44,055 nt of DNA from Lachnospiraceae bacterium (lineage in GTDB: Bacteria > Bacillota > Clostridia > Lachnospirales > Lachnospiraceae): contig JAAUZL010000012.1 in assembly GCA_014804615.1 (NCBI GenBank), forward strand, positions 181,805-225,859, written 5' to 3'. Below, piece after piece: positions 34,089 to 41,769 of the stretch. The position numbers were made by a program, and so were the translations under genes. Position 1 is the first letter of the stretch; the number at the start of each line of letters is the position of its first letter. A model generated the notes under the pieces. The model worked only from the letters and a program-made list of their open reading frames with translations, was not told where the DNA came from and ran no database searches.

Positions 34089-34319
34089 GACGATGACGGA
34101 GCGAGTACATATTTTCGAAAAGTTACAGAGAGCCGCGCAAGCTGAGAAGCGGTACGAGTAGAACTTATGGAAAATCCCTCCTGAGTTGCAGCACCAAAGC
34201 AGGTATGCAAGTAGATGCTGACGGGTTCCTTCCGTAAAAGAGGACGCATATGGTGGTATGTCGTAAATGGAATAAGAAGATAGTGTAGGCTTCTACCGTT
34301 TACGGTGGAAGCTTTTTTT
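34089..34319 (+). ncRNA. T-box riboswitch leader
   Basis: The leader has T-box landmarks in order: stem I start GACGATGACGGAGCGAGTAC (34089-34108); AGAGAGCCG and GCTGAGAAGCGG (34137-34152); the specifier region GGAAAATCCCTCCTGAG (34169-34185); stem III-like AGTAGATGCTGACGGGTTCC (34210-34229); the T-box core TGGTGGTA (34251-34258), with the UGGU that pairs with the tRNA acceptor end; and a terminator. By spacing to CTGAG, ATC (isoleucine) is the best specifier guess. CGTAAATGG (34262-34270) can pair with CCGTTTACG (34296-34304), competing with the terminator. Uncharged tRNA would thus turn on the four oxidoreductase genes. Confidence 0.85.
34289..34319 (+). terminator. T-box regulated terminator
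   Basis: GCTTCTACCG (34289-34298) pairs with CGGTGGAAGC (34303-34312) over 10 bp including one G-U pair, followed by seven T. It ends 13 bases before the first ATG of the operon. Confidence 0.88.
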
Positions 34320-34331
34320 GTGGAGGTTAAA

Positions 34332-34931
34332 ATGGAAAACACAGTAGAGATCAGATGGCACGGACGTGGTGGTCAGGGTGCCAAGACCGCAGCGCTTCTG
34401 TTGGCGGACGTAGCGTTCAAAGGCGGAAAATATGTACAGGGCTTTCCGGAATACGGGCCGGAGCGCATGGGAGCGCCGATCACTGCCTACAACCGGATCA
34501 GCGCGGAGCCAGTGACGGTTCATTCCAACATTTATGATCCCGATTATGTGGTGGTAGTGGATGACGGACTGTTAGAGAGCACTGATGTGACCCACGGATT
34601 AAAGGAAACCGGTGCCATCATTATCAATACGGAAAAAGAAAAAGAAGCGCTGCTTCCCCTTTTACATGGCTATAGAGGCGAAGTTTATACTCTGGATGCA
34701 AAAGCCATTTCCATGCAGGCGCTGGGCAAAAACTATCCGAACTCCCCTATGCTGGCAGCTGTGGTGGCAGTATCCGGCGTCATGGAACAGGAAGAATTTC
34801 TGAAAGAGATGCTTGACTCGTTCCGGCACAAATTTGCAAAGAAGCCGGAGGTCATTGACGGTAACATGAAAGCTTTGGAACTTACATTTGCAGAGATTAC
34901 AAAGGCAAAGAAAGGCGGTGTCAATCCATGA
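34332..34931 (+). CDS. 2-oxoacid:ferredoxin oxidoreductase, gamma subunit
   Basis: This 199-residue cytosolic subunit belongs to an oxygen-sensitive enzyme that converts a 2-oxoacid and CoA to acyl-CoA, CO2 and reduced ferredoxin. The family start is clear: EIRWHGRGGQGAKTAALLLA, then KYVQGFPEYGPERMGAPITAY and DYVVVVDDGLLE. GGAGG lies 5 bases ahead of the ATG. It opens a four-gene operon in the order gamma-delta-alpha-beta. The operon's T-box, if read correctly as isoleucine, favours a branched-chain 2-oxoacid (VOR-type) over pyruvate as substrate; sequence alone does not settle this. Confidence 0.92.
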   Translation: MENTVEIRWHGRGGQGAKTAALLLADVAFKGGKYVQGFPEYGPERMGAPITAYNRISAEPVTVHSNIYDPDYVVVVDDGLLESTDVTHGLKETGAIIINTEKEKEALLPLLHGYRGEVYTLDAKAISMQALGKNYPNSPMLAAVVAVSGVMEQEEFLKEMLDSFRHKFAKKPEVIDGNMKALELTFAEITKAKKGGVNP

Positions 34932-35224
34932 TCAGTGAAAGAATCAACGAAAACAGTCCCTGGCAGGACATAACGGAGGGGAATAAGATTTTCGAGGCCG
35001 CTACCTCCAAAGAGTTTTGTACGGGTGAATGGCGTACTTCCACCCCGGTCTGGGAGCAGGAAAAATGTAAACAGTGTCTTCTGTGCACGCCGGTCTGCCC
35101 GGATTCTTCCATTCCGGTCTGCGACCAGAAGCGTGAGGATTTTGATTATGACCATTGCAAGGGCTGCGGCATCTGCGCCAAGGTATGCCCTTTTGGTGCC
35201 ATTACGATGAAGGAGGGAAAATAA
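34928..35224 (+). CDS. 2-oxoacid:ferredoxin oxidoreductase, delta (ferredoxin-like) subunit
   Basis: This 98-residue subunit binds two [4Fe-4S] clusters that pass electrons from the TPP site to ferredoxin. The cysteine sets are CKQCLLCTPVCP (C47, C50, C53, C57) and CKGCGICAKVCP (C77, C80, C83, C87). The ATG overlaps the stop of the gamma subunit gene (ATGA), and the alpha subunit begins immediately after its stop, so translation is coupled. The N-terminal WQDITEGNKIFEAATSKEF segment is typical of PorD/VorD subunits. Confidence 0.95.
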   Translation: MISERINENSPWQDITEGNKIFEAATSKEFCTGEWRTSTPVWEQEKCKQCLLCTPVCPDSSIPVCDQKREDFDYDHCKGCGICAKVCPFGAITMKEGK

Positions 35225-36412
35225 ATGGCTGTCAGAGAACGTTTATCCGGCAATGAAGCCGTGGCTTATGCCATAAAACAGATCAATCCGGATGTCATGC
35301 CGGCATTTCCGATCACTCCCTCCACGGAGATCCCCCAGTATGTGGCAAATTATATTGCAAATGGGGAGATTGACACTGAATTTATTCCGGTGGAGAGCGA
35401 GCACAGCGCCATGAGCGCTACCGTCGGGGCTTCGGCAGCAGGAGCAAGAGCGCTTACAGCCACCTCTTCCTGCGGTCTGGCTTTGATGTGGGAGGAGCTG
35501 TATGTGGCGGCATCCAACAGGCTGCCCATTGTGCTGGCGCTTGTAAACCGCGCCTTGTCCGGTCCTATCAACATCAATGCGGATCATTCCGACAGCATGG
35601 GTGCAAGGGACAGCGGATGGATCCAGATCTATGCGGAGTCCAATCAGGAAGTCTACGACAACTTTCTGCAGGCGTTCCTGATCGCGGAGCATAAAGACGT
35701 GATGCTTCCGGTCATGATCTGTCAGGACGGCTTTATCACCAGCCACGGAGTAGAAAATATTCTGCTGGTGGAAGACGATCAGGTCAAAGAATTTGTCGGC
35801 GAACGGGAGCCGGAGCATTATCTTTTAAATCCCAACGAGACGCTGGCTGTGGGCCCTTATGCCGTATCCTCCTATTATATGGAGACCAAACGCGGTCAGC
35901 GGGAAGCCATGATCAATGCCCGCAAGGTGATTTTAGAAGTGGCAGATCGCTTTCAGGCTATGACAGGACGGCAATACGGTTTCTTTGAAGCATACCGTTT
36001 AGAGGATGCAGACTACGCCGTTGTCATTATCGGTTCTGCGGCAGGCACCTGCAAGGCTGCCATTGAGCAGATCAGAAACACCACGGGAAAGAAGGTAGGT
36101 CTGCTGAAAATCAGAGTGTTCCGCCCTTTTCCGGAGGAGGAAATTGCGGCGGCTCTTGCCCATGTAAAGGCAGTAGCGATTCTGGATCGGTCAGAAATGT
36201 TCTCCGCCACCAGCGGTCCTTTGGGCGCAGAGGTAAGAGCAGCGCTCTATCAGGCAAAGGGAACCGCGGAAACCGTGAATTACTTCTACGGGCTTGGCGG
36301 CAGAGATATCACTGTGGAAGATTTCTGTCAAGTTTATGAAAATCTGGAGAAAATTGCAACAGAGCACAAAGTAACGGATATGTACGAATATATCGGACTT
36401 CGCACGAAATAG
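35225..36412 (+). CDS. 2-oxoacid:ferredoxin oxidoreductase, alpha subunit
   Basis: This 395-residue subunit holds the transketolase-like pyrimidine-binding domain (about 1-230: LSGNEAVAYAIKQI, FPITPSTEIPQYV, FIPVESEHSAMSATVGAS, ALTATSSCGLALMWEELYVA) and a C-terminal domain III (VVIIGSAAGTCKAAIEQI, GLLKIRVFRPFPEEEI). It pairs with the beta subunit to form the TPP active site at their interface. The ATG follows the delta subunit stop with no gap; GAGGG lies upstream. Full length for this four-subunit class. Confidence 0.95.
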   Translation: MAVRERLSGNEAVAYAIKQINPDVMPAFPITPSTEIPQYVANYIANGEIDTEFIPVESEHSAMSATVGASAAGARALTATSSCGLALMWEELYVAASNRLPIVLALVNRALSGPININADHSDSMGARDSGWIQIYAESNQEVYDNFLQAFLIAEHKDVMLPVMICQDGFITSHGVENILLVEDDQVKEFVGEREPEHYLLNPNETLAVGPYAVSSYYMETKRGQREAMINARKVILEVADRFQAMTGRQYGFFEAYRLEDADYAVVIIGSAAGTCKAAIEQIRNTTGKKVGLLKIRVFRPFPEEEIAAALAHVKAVAILDRSEMFSATSGPLGAEVRAALYQAKGTAETVNYFYGLGGRDITVEDFCQVYENLEKIATEHKVTDMYEYIGLRTK

Positions 36413-36427
36413 AAAAAGGAGCTACAT

Positions 36428-37363
36428 ATGGAGGCATATATTTTTAAAGAGATCATGAGCAAACCGGAACGGCTGGCTCCGGGGCACAGAATGTGTGCCG
36501 GCTGTGGCGGCACTATCGCGGTTCGCGGCGTATTGCGTGCGCTGCACGAAGGGGACAAGGCGGTCGTAGGCAATGCAACGGGATGCCTGGAAGTATCTTC
36601 TTTCATGTATCCGTACACGGCATATGAGGACAGCTATATACATAACGCCTTTGAGAATGCAGGTGCAACGCTTTCCGGCGTTGAGACTGCGTACCGGGTG
36701 TTAAAGAAACGTGGAAAAATTAAGGATGACTATAAATTCATTACCTTTGGCGGCGATGGCGGAACCTATGATATCGGTTTTCAGTCCCTGTCCGGCGCTA
36801 TGGAGCGCGGACATGACATGGTATATGTATGCTATGACAACGGCGCTTATATGAACACCGGAACCCAGCGTTCTTCCGCAACCCCTCAGTTTGCGGACAC
36901 TACCACCACGCCGGCCGGTAAAGTGTCCAACGGTAAGGTCCAGATCAGAAAAGATCTGGCGGCGATCATGGCGGAACACCATATCCCCTATGTCGGACAG
37001 ACCACTTTTACAACCAACTTTAAAGATTTACACACAAAAGCGGAGAAAGCCATTTATACGCCGGGCGCCGCTTTCCTGAATGTCCTTGCGCCCTGTCCCA
37101 GAGGCTGGGGCTATGAGCCTTCGGACCTTATGGATATTTGCAAAGCGGCAGTTGATACTTGTTACTGGCCGCTGTATGAGGTGGTAGATGGGAAGTGGAG
37201 CATAACCTATGAGCCCAAGGAAAAGCTGCCCATCGAAGACTTTTTGCGCTCCCAGCGCCGCTTCCGCCACCTGTTCAAACCCGAAAACGAAGAGCTGATC
37301 GCAGCGTTTCAGCAAGAAGTTGACAGACGGTGGGAAGAACTGCAGGCAAAGTGCGGCAGGTAA
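36428..37363 (+). CDS. 2-oxoacid:ferredoxin oxidoreductase, beta (TPP-binding) subunit
   Basis: This 311-residue subunit binds thiamine diphosphate and a proximal [4Fe-4S] cluster. MCAGCGG (C23, C26) supplies two cluster ligands and NATGCLE another. The TPP/Mg motif runs from TFGGDGGTYDIGFQ to YDNGAYMNTGTQRS, and the family tail LAPCPRGWGYEP is present. AAGGAG lies 8 bases before the ATG, and a second in-frame ATG (MSKPERLAPGH) is also possible. It is last in the operon and is followed by a strong bidirectional terminator. Confidence 0.95.
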   Translation: MEAYIFKEIMSKPERLAPGHRMCAGCGGTIAVRGVLRALHEGDKAVVGNATGCLEVSSFMYPYTAYEDSYIHNAFENAGATLSGVETAYRVLKKRGKIKDDYKFITFGGDGGTYDIGFQSLSGAMERGHDMVYVCYDNGAYMNTGTQRSSATPQFADTTTTPAGKVSNGKVQIRKDLAAIMAEHHIPYVGQTTFTTNFKDLHTKAEKAIYTPGAAFLNVLAPCPRGWGYEPSDLMDICKAAVDTCYWPLYEVVDGKWSITYEPKEKLPIEDFLRSQRRFRHLFKPENEELIAAFQQEVDRRWEELQAKCGR

Positions 37364-37384
37364 CCATTTTCAGCAATTAACGCA

Positions 37385-37417
37385 AAACTTCGCTCAATTT
37401 TTGAGCGAAGTTTTTTT
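37385..37417. terminator. bidirectional intrinsic terminator
   Basis: AAACTTCGCTCAA pairs perfectly with TTGAGCGAAGTTT (13 bp, 3-base loop). T-rich flanks on both strands let it end both the oxidoreductase operon (+) and the converging GNAT gene (-). Confidence 0.92.
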
Positions 37418-37421
37418 GAAT

Positions 37422-38303
37422 TTACCGTTTCTCCCACCAAGTCCACTTCTCTGCGGGTTTATATCCAATCGCTTTATAAAAGTCATGCCATCCACCTGTC
37501 ATATGCGTTGCCCCCAATGCTTTCATCCTTCGATACAATTCTGACAAAGCCGCAGCGGCAAGTCCTCTGCGCCGATATTCCGGAATGGTGCACAGCGGTT
37601 CCATATAAGCCAGTTTATTTTGGGGAGTCCACCACATTCCTGCATAACAGGCATACTCTTCTTTTTCATCGGCAATAATAACTGCCAGTTTCGTTGTTAC
37701 GTGTGGTGCCAGAGCATATAAATAATTACTCTGCTCGTATTGGTGATCCCATACCCCCTCATTTTGCTCATGATCGAAACCTTTCCAACAACACTTAGCT
37801 ACCTTTTCTATATCATATTCGTCCGGATCCACAAAATGAAATCCCTCCGGCAAAGGATAATCCAATGCGTCTTCAAACTCGAATTGCATATCCCAACTTT
37901 CTGATTTTTGATAATACCCTGCCTGTTTTGCGGCGTTCATCAACGCCTCCTGCCCTCCAAAAAGAATCAGTTGTATTTTCCCTCCTTTTATTGGCATATG
38001 GGCATCGGCATATGCAATCATTTCTGATGCCAATTCCTCATATCCTGGCTTCAAACTGAAATAAATATCTGTCACAGGCGATTCGTTAAAGCAAAATGCC
38101 ACAATCTCACCGTTATCCTCCCAAATGCGATTTTTATAAGAATATGTGATATCCATCCAATATGCAAATGAAGCATAGGCATGTTCAAAAAACGGGGCAG
38201 GCACGCCGTTTCTCCAGTCCCGTTCATAAATATCCAGCATAAACTGATAGATTTTTCCACAGTCCGCCAATACGCTAAATTGTCTTGTTGTTATATTTTT
38301 CAT
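37422..38303 (-). CDS. GNAT-family N-acetyltransferase
   Basis: This 293-residue cytosolic protein has its acetyl-CoA-binding domain in the C-terminal half: LAYMEPLCTIPEYRRRGLAAAALSELYRRM contains the Q/RxxGxG/A-type loop as RRRGLAA near residue 245. The N-terminal half (1-150) looks like a second, degenerate GNAT-like domain, as in two-domain GNATs. Substrate unknown; an antibiotic or small metabolite is possible given the neighbouring exporter. GGAG lies before the ATG and a good promoter sits at 38338-38366. Confidence 0.88.
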   Translation of the reverse strand: MKNITTRQFSVLADCGKIYQFMLDIYERDWRNGVPAPFFEHAYASFAYWMDITYSYKNRIWEDNGEIVAFCFNESPVTDIYFSLKPGYEELASEMIAYADAHMPIKGGKIQLILFGGQEALMNAAKQAGYYQKSESWDMQFEFEDALDYPLPEGFHFVDPDEYDIEKVAKCCWKGFDHEQNEGVWDHQYEQSNYLYALAPHVTTKLAVIIADEKEEYACYAGMWWTPQNKLAYMEPLCTIPEYRRRGLAAAALSELYRRMKALGATHMTGGWHDFYKAIGYKPAEKWTWWEKR

Positions 38304-38337
38304 TTTCTTATTCTCCTATCGTATGAATTTTAATATT

Positions 38338-38366
38338 ATTGTAAAAAGGATAGAATTATCACACAA
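38338..38366 (-). promoter_or_regulatory. promoter of the two-domain GNAT gene
   Basis: On the minus strand TTGTGT (38361-38366) and TACAAT (38338-38343) are spaced by 17 bp, 35 bp before the ATG. Confidence 0.65.
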
Positions 38367-38398
38367 GTAGCGAGAACAGTTATAACTAATATTGCGCC

Positions 38399-38431
38399 AA
38401 AAAAGACGCCTGCCGTTTAGGCAAGCGTCTT
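38399..38431 (-). terminator. intrinsic terminator of the CD3324-family gene
   Basis: AAGACGC pairs with GCGTCTT and TGCC with GGCA across a single mismatch and small loop. On the minus strand the stem runs into TTTTTT. It starts right after the stop of the gene at 38436. Confidence 0.88.
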
Positions 38432-38435
38432 AAAA

Positions 38436-38693
38436 TCAACCATATACTATTTTTTTAATTGTGCTATATGCCAGACCATATCGCTCCGTTAATACATCGA
38501 TAGAATAGCCTTCCTGAAACAGTTTTTGTATTTCTTTATTTCGCTCTTGATAAAATGTACGAGCGCCACTGCTGGTTCCCCATTCTTTCTTAACCGAAAC
38601 TTTGGGAATGTAAAGCACTCCTCCATCAATATAAGTCTGAAGCTCTTTCAATAAATGCTCCGGCAATATTTCTGCTGCATTCATATATTTCAT
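38436..38693 (-). CDS. CD3324-family small DNA-binding-like protein
   Basis: This 85-residue protein starts MKYMNAAEILPEHLLKELQT followed by YIDGGVLYIP, the conserved opening of the CD3324 family, and ends in a helix-turn-helix (LFQEGYSIDVLTERYGLAYSTIKKIV). It resembles Mor/Caudovirales-type small activators but has no proven role. The ATG at 38693 is preferred because AAGGAG lies 8 bases upstream; a GTG 9 bases earlier is the alternative. The gene is preceded by a tiny ORF plus hairpin (38761-38851) that may regulate it. Confidence 0.85.
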   Translation of the reverse strand: MKYMNAAEILPEHLLKELQTYIDGGVLYIPKVSVKKEWGTSSGARTFYQERNKEIQKLFQEGYSIDVLTERYGLAYSTIKKIVYG

Positions 38694-38760
38694 TTCTGCC
38701 ACTCCTTATTTATCTACTCATAAATAAAGTGCAGAAACAGCAGAACATATAGTGTTATTC

Positions 38761-38800
38761 GCCCATACAGAATTCTATATGCCTGCTATTCTGCATGGGC
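38761..38800 (-). promoter_or_regulatory. hairpin overlapping the end of a mini-ORF
   Basis: GCCCATACAGAAT (38761-38773) and ATTCTGCATGGGC (38788-38800) form a 13-bp stem with one G-U pair on the minus-strand RNA. The upstream arm is the last codons of the mini-ORF at 38786-38851. No U-run follows, so it could act on translation, or be a decayed attenuator. Confidence 0.5.
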
Positions 38801-38851
38801 AAAGGTGTTCTTGGCTCCATTTTGGTATAGTGCCTGCATTTTTCGTCTCAT
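38786..38851 (-). CDS. 21-codon leader-type ORF upstream of the CD3324-family gene
   Basis: ATG at 38851 follows a strong AGGAGG with good spacing and encodes MRRKMQALYQNG followed by AKNTFAHAE and a TAG stop. The stop codon and preceding codons lie in the 5' arm of the hairpin at 38761-38800, so a ribosome on the ORF would block folding. This is the layout of a leader peptide, but it could also be a real micro-protein. Nothing in the peptide suggests a function. Confidence 0.5.
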   Translation of the reverse strand: MRRKMQALYQNGAKNTFAHAE

Positions 38852-38925
38852 AGCCATTCCTCCTATCTGTTGATCATTTATTGTCTATCTTACTTTTACT
38901 ATAACACAATTTTTTGTTTTTGAAT

Positions 38926-39387
38926 CTATTGAACCTTTTCCTTTTTCTTGATACGAAATCCATTTTTCAAATACAACTTCACTGCATTCTGATTCCATTC
39001 AGCCACATGTAAAATGATTTCCTCATAGCCTTGTTCCTTGATATGATTCATTCCCCATAATAACAGCTTTTGTCCCATCCCCTGTCCTTGAAATGATTTC
39101 GCAACAATTAAATCGTCTATCTCATTTCCATAACAGGAGACCGCACCTGCTATTACTCCATTTTGCATATACAGGAAAATATCATTTACTTTATCTTTGA
39201 TCTGAGAATAGTCAGAATAAAAGTTTACTGGCTCGACCTCTAATGCTTTTCTCATTTCATAGAAACACTCATTATATATCTTCCTATACGCATTCCAGTA
39301 TTGCTCTTGAAAAGGAATGCAGCTTATATCATTCTGATACTCTAATGTTTGATCGAATAACATCTCATATGCAATTATTTCTTTCAT
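38926..39387 (-). CDS. GNAT-family N-acetyltransferase
   Basis: This 153-residue single-domain GNAT has the acetyl-CoA pyrophosphate loop FQGQGMGQKLLLWGMNHI and the following strand YEEIILHVAEWNQNAVKLYLKNGF, the usual C-terminal GNAT end. The ATG at 39387 follows GGAAAGGA and lies inside the MFS gene, overlapping it by 23 bp, so it is co-translated with that exporter. Pairing of an acetylating enzyme with an efflux pump suggests drug or toxin resistance, but the substrate is unknown. Confidence 0.88.
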   Translation of the reverse strand: MKEIIAYEMLFDQTLEYQNDISCIPFQEQYWNAYRKIYNECFYEMRKALEVEPVNFYSDYSQIKDKVNDIFLYMQNGVIAGAVSCYGNEIDDLIVAKSFQGQGMGQKLLLWGMNHIKEQGYEEIILHVAEWNQNAVKLYLKNGFRIKKKEKVQ

Positions 39388-40705
39388 CAATATTCCTTTC
39401 CAAAATCCTACTACTCATAAGATCATTGTAAATCGGCTTTTTCAAGCGAGAAAGACTTATGGCTATTCCAAAAACTCCCACGAAGAAGAATATAACCGCT
39501 ATTCCTGATCCATTTCCCGAACCAAAGAACCGGGAAAGCATCTTTTGCATGGGCGAATCCGCCGTCATAAACGGCTCCATGACATAATCTGCCAATACAC
39601 CACCTAAAAACAAACCTAAGGGGATCGTACAATTTTGCAAAGTATCCTTTGCCGAAAAAACACGACCCTGCATTTCAAGTGGTATATGTTCCCGCATGAT
39701 GGTCATTAGATTGGCGTTCATTATGACCGCTAGTACATAAGATGCAAAAGCAGCGATACACCAAACCAACGGCGACAGAGTCAGGCTTTGCACCACATTA
39801 CCTGCAAAGACAAAAGCGGTGGTTACAAAAACTACTTTCGATTTGTCTCTCACAGTTTTCATCAAGGTTACGATAATGCTTCCTGCGAGCAGCCCTAAGG
39901 CCACAGAGCTTTGCACCATACCCAGCACCTGTTGATCATTACCGGTTCTGCCCAAAACAAAGGGAGAAAGCATCCCATCATTTCCCAGTTTGGCAAGAAA
40001 ATTAACAATAGCAATGAACAGGGTAATGTGTAAAAGGGCCCCGTGATCCCGTAAATAACGGATTCCATCCCGACAACTCTCTAAAAACGGCTCCTTGTTT
40101 TTCTCCTCTGTATGCTCTATCTCCGGAATCTTGATGAAGAACAAGAGAACAAAAAATGCGACGGAAAAGCTTACCAAGTCACACGCCAAAACCAACTTCA
40201 TTCCGCCAAATGCCAGTAAACAACTTCCTAATGCCGGTGCCAGAATAGAAACAACAGAACCGGAAAAGCCCTGCAGCCCGCCGACCCTGGTATAATGCTT
40301 TTTCGGCACTAACAAACTGGTCGCCACAAAGGAAGCCGGTGTTTGAAAGGCATTCATAAAACTTAGCAAAACATTAATGACATATAAATGCCATATCCTA
40401 AGCGCGGAAAAAGAATACAACACAAGGATAGTTACCGTCCCACAAGCGGCTGCCAGATCAGTCAGCAGCATAATGCGCTTCTTATCCCAACGATCCGCCA
40501 AAGTTCCTGCTATAAAACGGAAAAAAATCGTCGGCAAATAGGAACAGATGGTTAAAATCGTTATACTGGAAGCAGTCCCCTTCTGTCCATAAATCCAGAT
40601 AATTAATGCATAGCTGGTCATTTCCGTACCCAATTCGGATACAGTCTGCGAACTCCATAAGAGTAAAAAACTCCGCAGTTCTTTGATAAAATTTAAATTT
40701 TTCAT
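39365..40705 (-). CDS. MFS-family drug exporter
   Basis: This 446-residue protein with about twelve membrane helices is of the MFS/macrolide-efflux-like type. The loop 2-3 motif reads GTLADRWDKKRIML, followed by a second half with REHIPLEMQGRVFSAKDTLQNC, a segment typical of MefA-like and related exporters. It would use the proton gradient to expel drugs. It is preceded by a leader peptide and attenuator (40789-40883) of a kind used by genes induced by ribosome-targeting antibiotics, which supports a drug-resistance role. The downstream GNAT gene overlaps its 3' end. Substrate not determinable. Confidence 0.9.
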   Translation of the reverse strand: MKNLNFIKELRSFLLLWSSQTVSELGTEMTSYALIIWIYGQKGTASSITILTICSYLPTIFFRFIAGTLADRWDKKRIMLLTDLAAACGTVTILVLYSFSALRIWHLYVINVLLSFMNAFQTPASFVATSLLVPKKHYTRVGGLQGFSGSVVSILAPALGSCLLAFGGMKLVLACDLVSFSVAFFVLLFFIKIPEIEHTEEKNKEPFLESCRDGIRYLRDHGALLHITLFIAIVNFLAKLGNDGMLSPFVLGRTGNDQQVLGMVQSSVALGLLAGSIIVTLMKTVRDKSKVVFVTTAFVFAGNVVQSLTLSPLVWCIAAFASYVLAVIMNANLMTIMREHIPLEMQGRVFSAKDTLQNCTIPLGLFLGGVLADYVMEPFMTADSPMQKMLSRFFGSGNGSGIAVIFFFVGVFGIAISLSRLKKPIYNDLMSSRILERNIDERNNCI

Positions 40706-40788
40706 GGCTTTGCTCCTTATATAAATAGAATTTTTGTGTATACAAGTAATGCAAAGCCTAATGCGGACGATAAAATTTATCTAAGATG

Positions 40789-40838
40789 AAAAATGCGCTC
40801 CGTGCCGGTATCGTCCTATATTAGACCTTGCACGGAGC
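40789..40838 (-). terminator. attenuator hairpin upstream of the MFS exporter
   Basis: GCTCCGTGC (40797-40805) and GCACGGAGC (40830-40838) are perfect complements over 9 bp, with a 24-base loop that can pair further (GGT with ACC, CTA with TAG). On the minus strand the hairpin is followed by GCATTTTTC, i.e. a U-run at 40789-40793. Its promoter-proximal arm lies in the Ala-Pro-Cys codons at the end of the leader ORF, so a stalled ribosome there would prevent terminator formation. Confidence 0.75.
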
Positions 40839-40883
40839 AAAAACATCTGCGGAAAAAGGTATACCACACTTTGATTGTGTCAT
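40821..40883 (-). CDS. 20-codon leader peptide of the MFS exporter
   Basis: ATG at 40883 lies 9 bases after GGAGG and encodes a peptide that begins MTQSKCGIPFSADVF and ends APCKV before TAA. The final codons form the 5' arm of the terminator hairpin. This arrangement, a short translated leader overlapping an intrinsic terminator, matches ribosome-mediated attenuation known for several resistance genes. No good -35/-10 pair for the leader transcript could be fixed: TATATT at 40922-40927 lacks a well-spaced -35. Confidence 0.68.
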   Translation of the reverse strand: MTQSKCGIPFSADVFAPCKV

Positions 40884-41012
40884 TTAGAAACACCTCCGAT
40901 AGTGTCAAGATTTTTTTCACAAATATAATTCCAATCGCTTGGTAACCTGTAATCAGCCGACTATGATATCAGACAGCAACTCAACTTCCGGTTTAGTGAG
41001 ATAATCCATGTT

Positions 41013-41051
41013 CATGTAGCAACGGGCTCCCTATTGGGTCCCTGCTACATG
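41013..41051. repeat. inverted repeat between the MFS leader and the AbiL-like cassette
   Basis: CATGTAGCA and TGCTACATG are perfect 9-base complements around a GGGCTCCCTATTGGGTCCC centre. No U-run flanks it. A 20-codon minus-strand frame starting MNMDYLTKPEVELLSDIIVG begins at the edge of the repeat and may be debris of a lost gene. The rest of 40884-41111 shows no gene. Confidence 0.5.
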
Positions 41052-41111
41052 GTAAAGTCTGGCACATACAAGCATCAGAACACTCTGTCCATCCGGAATA
41101 TTCATCTTGTA

Positions 41112-41759
41112 TTACTTAATATCTTTCTTTACATCTTTTATGTATGTAATAAATTCAAACATATTAGTATACGGATTACATTCATGTGAAAAAACATTTT
41201 TATGTACTTCAGCTTGTGCTTTATGTAACAGTATCGCCTCCTTAAAAGCTTTATCTTGCTTATCTAACAAAATATCAAATATATCCGTTGTTTCTTTATA
41301 CTCAGGTTCCTCTTCCTTTACTAAGTCTTTTATTATTTTTTTAATTTGCTCTGCACTTTTTCCATAAGGAGCTTTCCTATAATGTAGTATAAACCAAATC
41401 TCAAATGATGGATTTGAAAATATACATTCTAATCCTTTGTGCTTATAACCTCTAACCAAATCAAATGCTTCATTAATATTCGGGTTAGATCCCGGATCTG
41501 AATCAAATACACAATAGCATTTATCACCTAATTCGACATCTACTTCATTATCATCTATATATTTTTTTGCATACTTTACAATTCCTACTGCATCCGTATG
41601 CTTTGGATCTACTGGAATAACCTCTATTCCCCTTTTCTTATTCTCATAGTGCTGTAAATAAATTTCTTCCGTATCTCCCTCAGTAAAAATATATATTTTA
41701 CATGGCTTTTCTTTTGTGCTCTTTCCTTTTTGCTCTTTTCCTCTTGCTCTAGTACGCAT
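41112..41759 (-). CDS. RloB/AbiLii-like TOPRIM-type protein
   Basis: This 215-residue protein has a basic N-terminus and then IYIFTEGDTEEIYLQHY (TOPRIM glutamate), VFDSDPGSNPN (acidic DxD strand) and NPSFEIWFILHY, the RloB family signature. The fold is OLD-like TOPRIM, a metal-dependent nuclease domain. It lies 10 bp after the AAA ATPase gene, forming the ATPase plus TOPRIM pair known from AbiL/RloAB abortive-infection systems. AAGGAG is 14 bases upstream of the ATG. AT-rich. Confidence 0.88.
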   Translation of the reverse strand: MRTRARGKEQKGKSTKEKPCKIYIFTEGDTEEIYLQHYENKKRGIEVIPVDPKHTDAVGIVKYAKKYIDDNEVDVELGDKCYCVFDSDPGSNPNINEAFDLVRGYKHKGLECIFSNPSFEIWFILHYRKAPYGKSAEQIKKIIKDLVKEEEPEYKETTDIFDILLDKQDKAFKEAILLHKAQAEVHKNVFSHECNPYTNMFEFITYIKDVKKDIK

Positions 41760-41769
41760 AATATCTTAT

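Noticed and set aside
40903-40908. TTGACA on the minus strand considered as the -35 box of the exporter leader
   Set aside because: It lies only about 20 bases before the leader ATG, so a -10 box and start point would fall inside the leader ORF.
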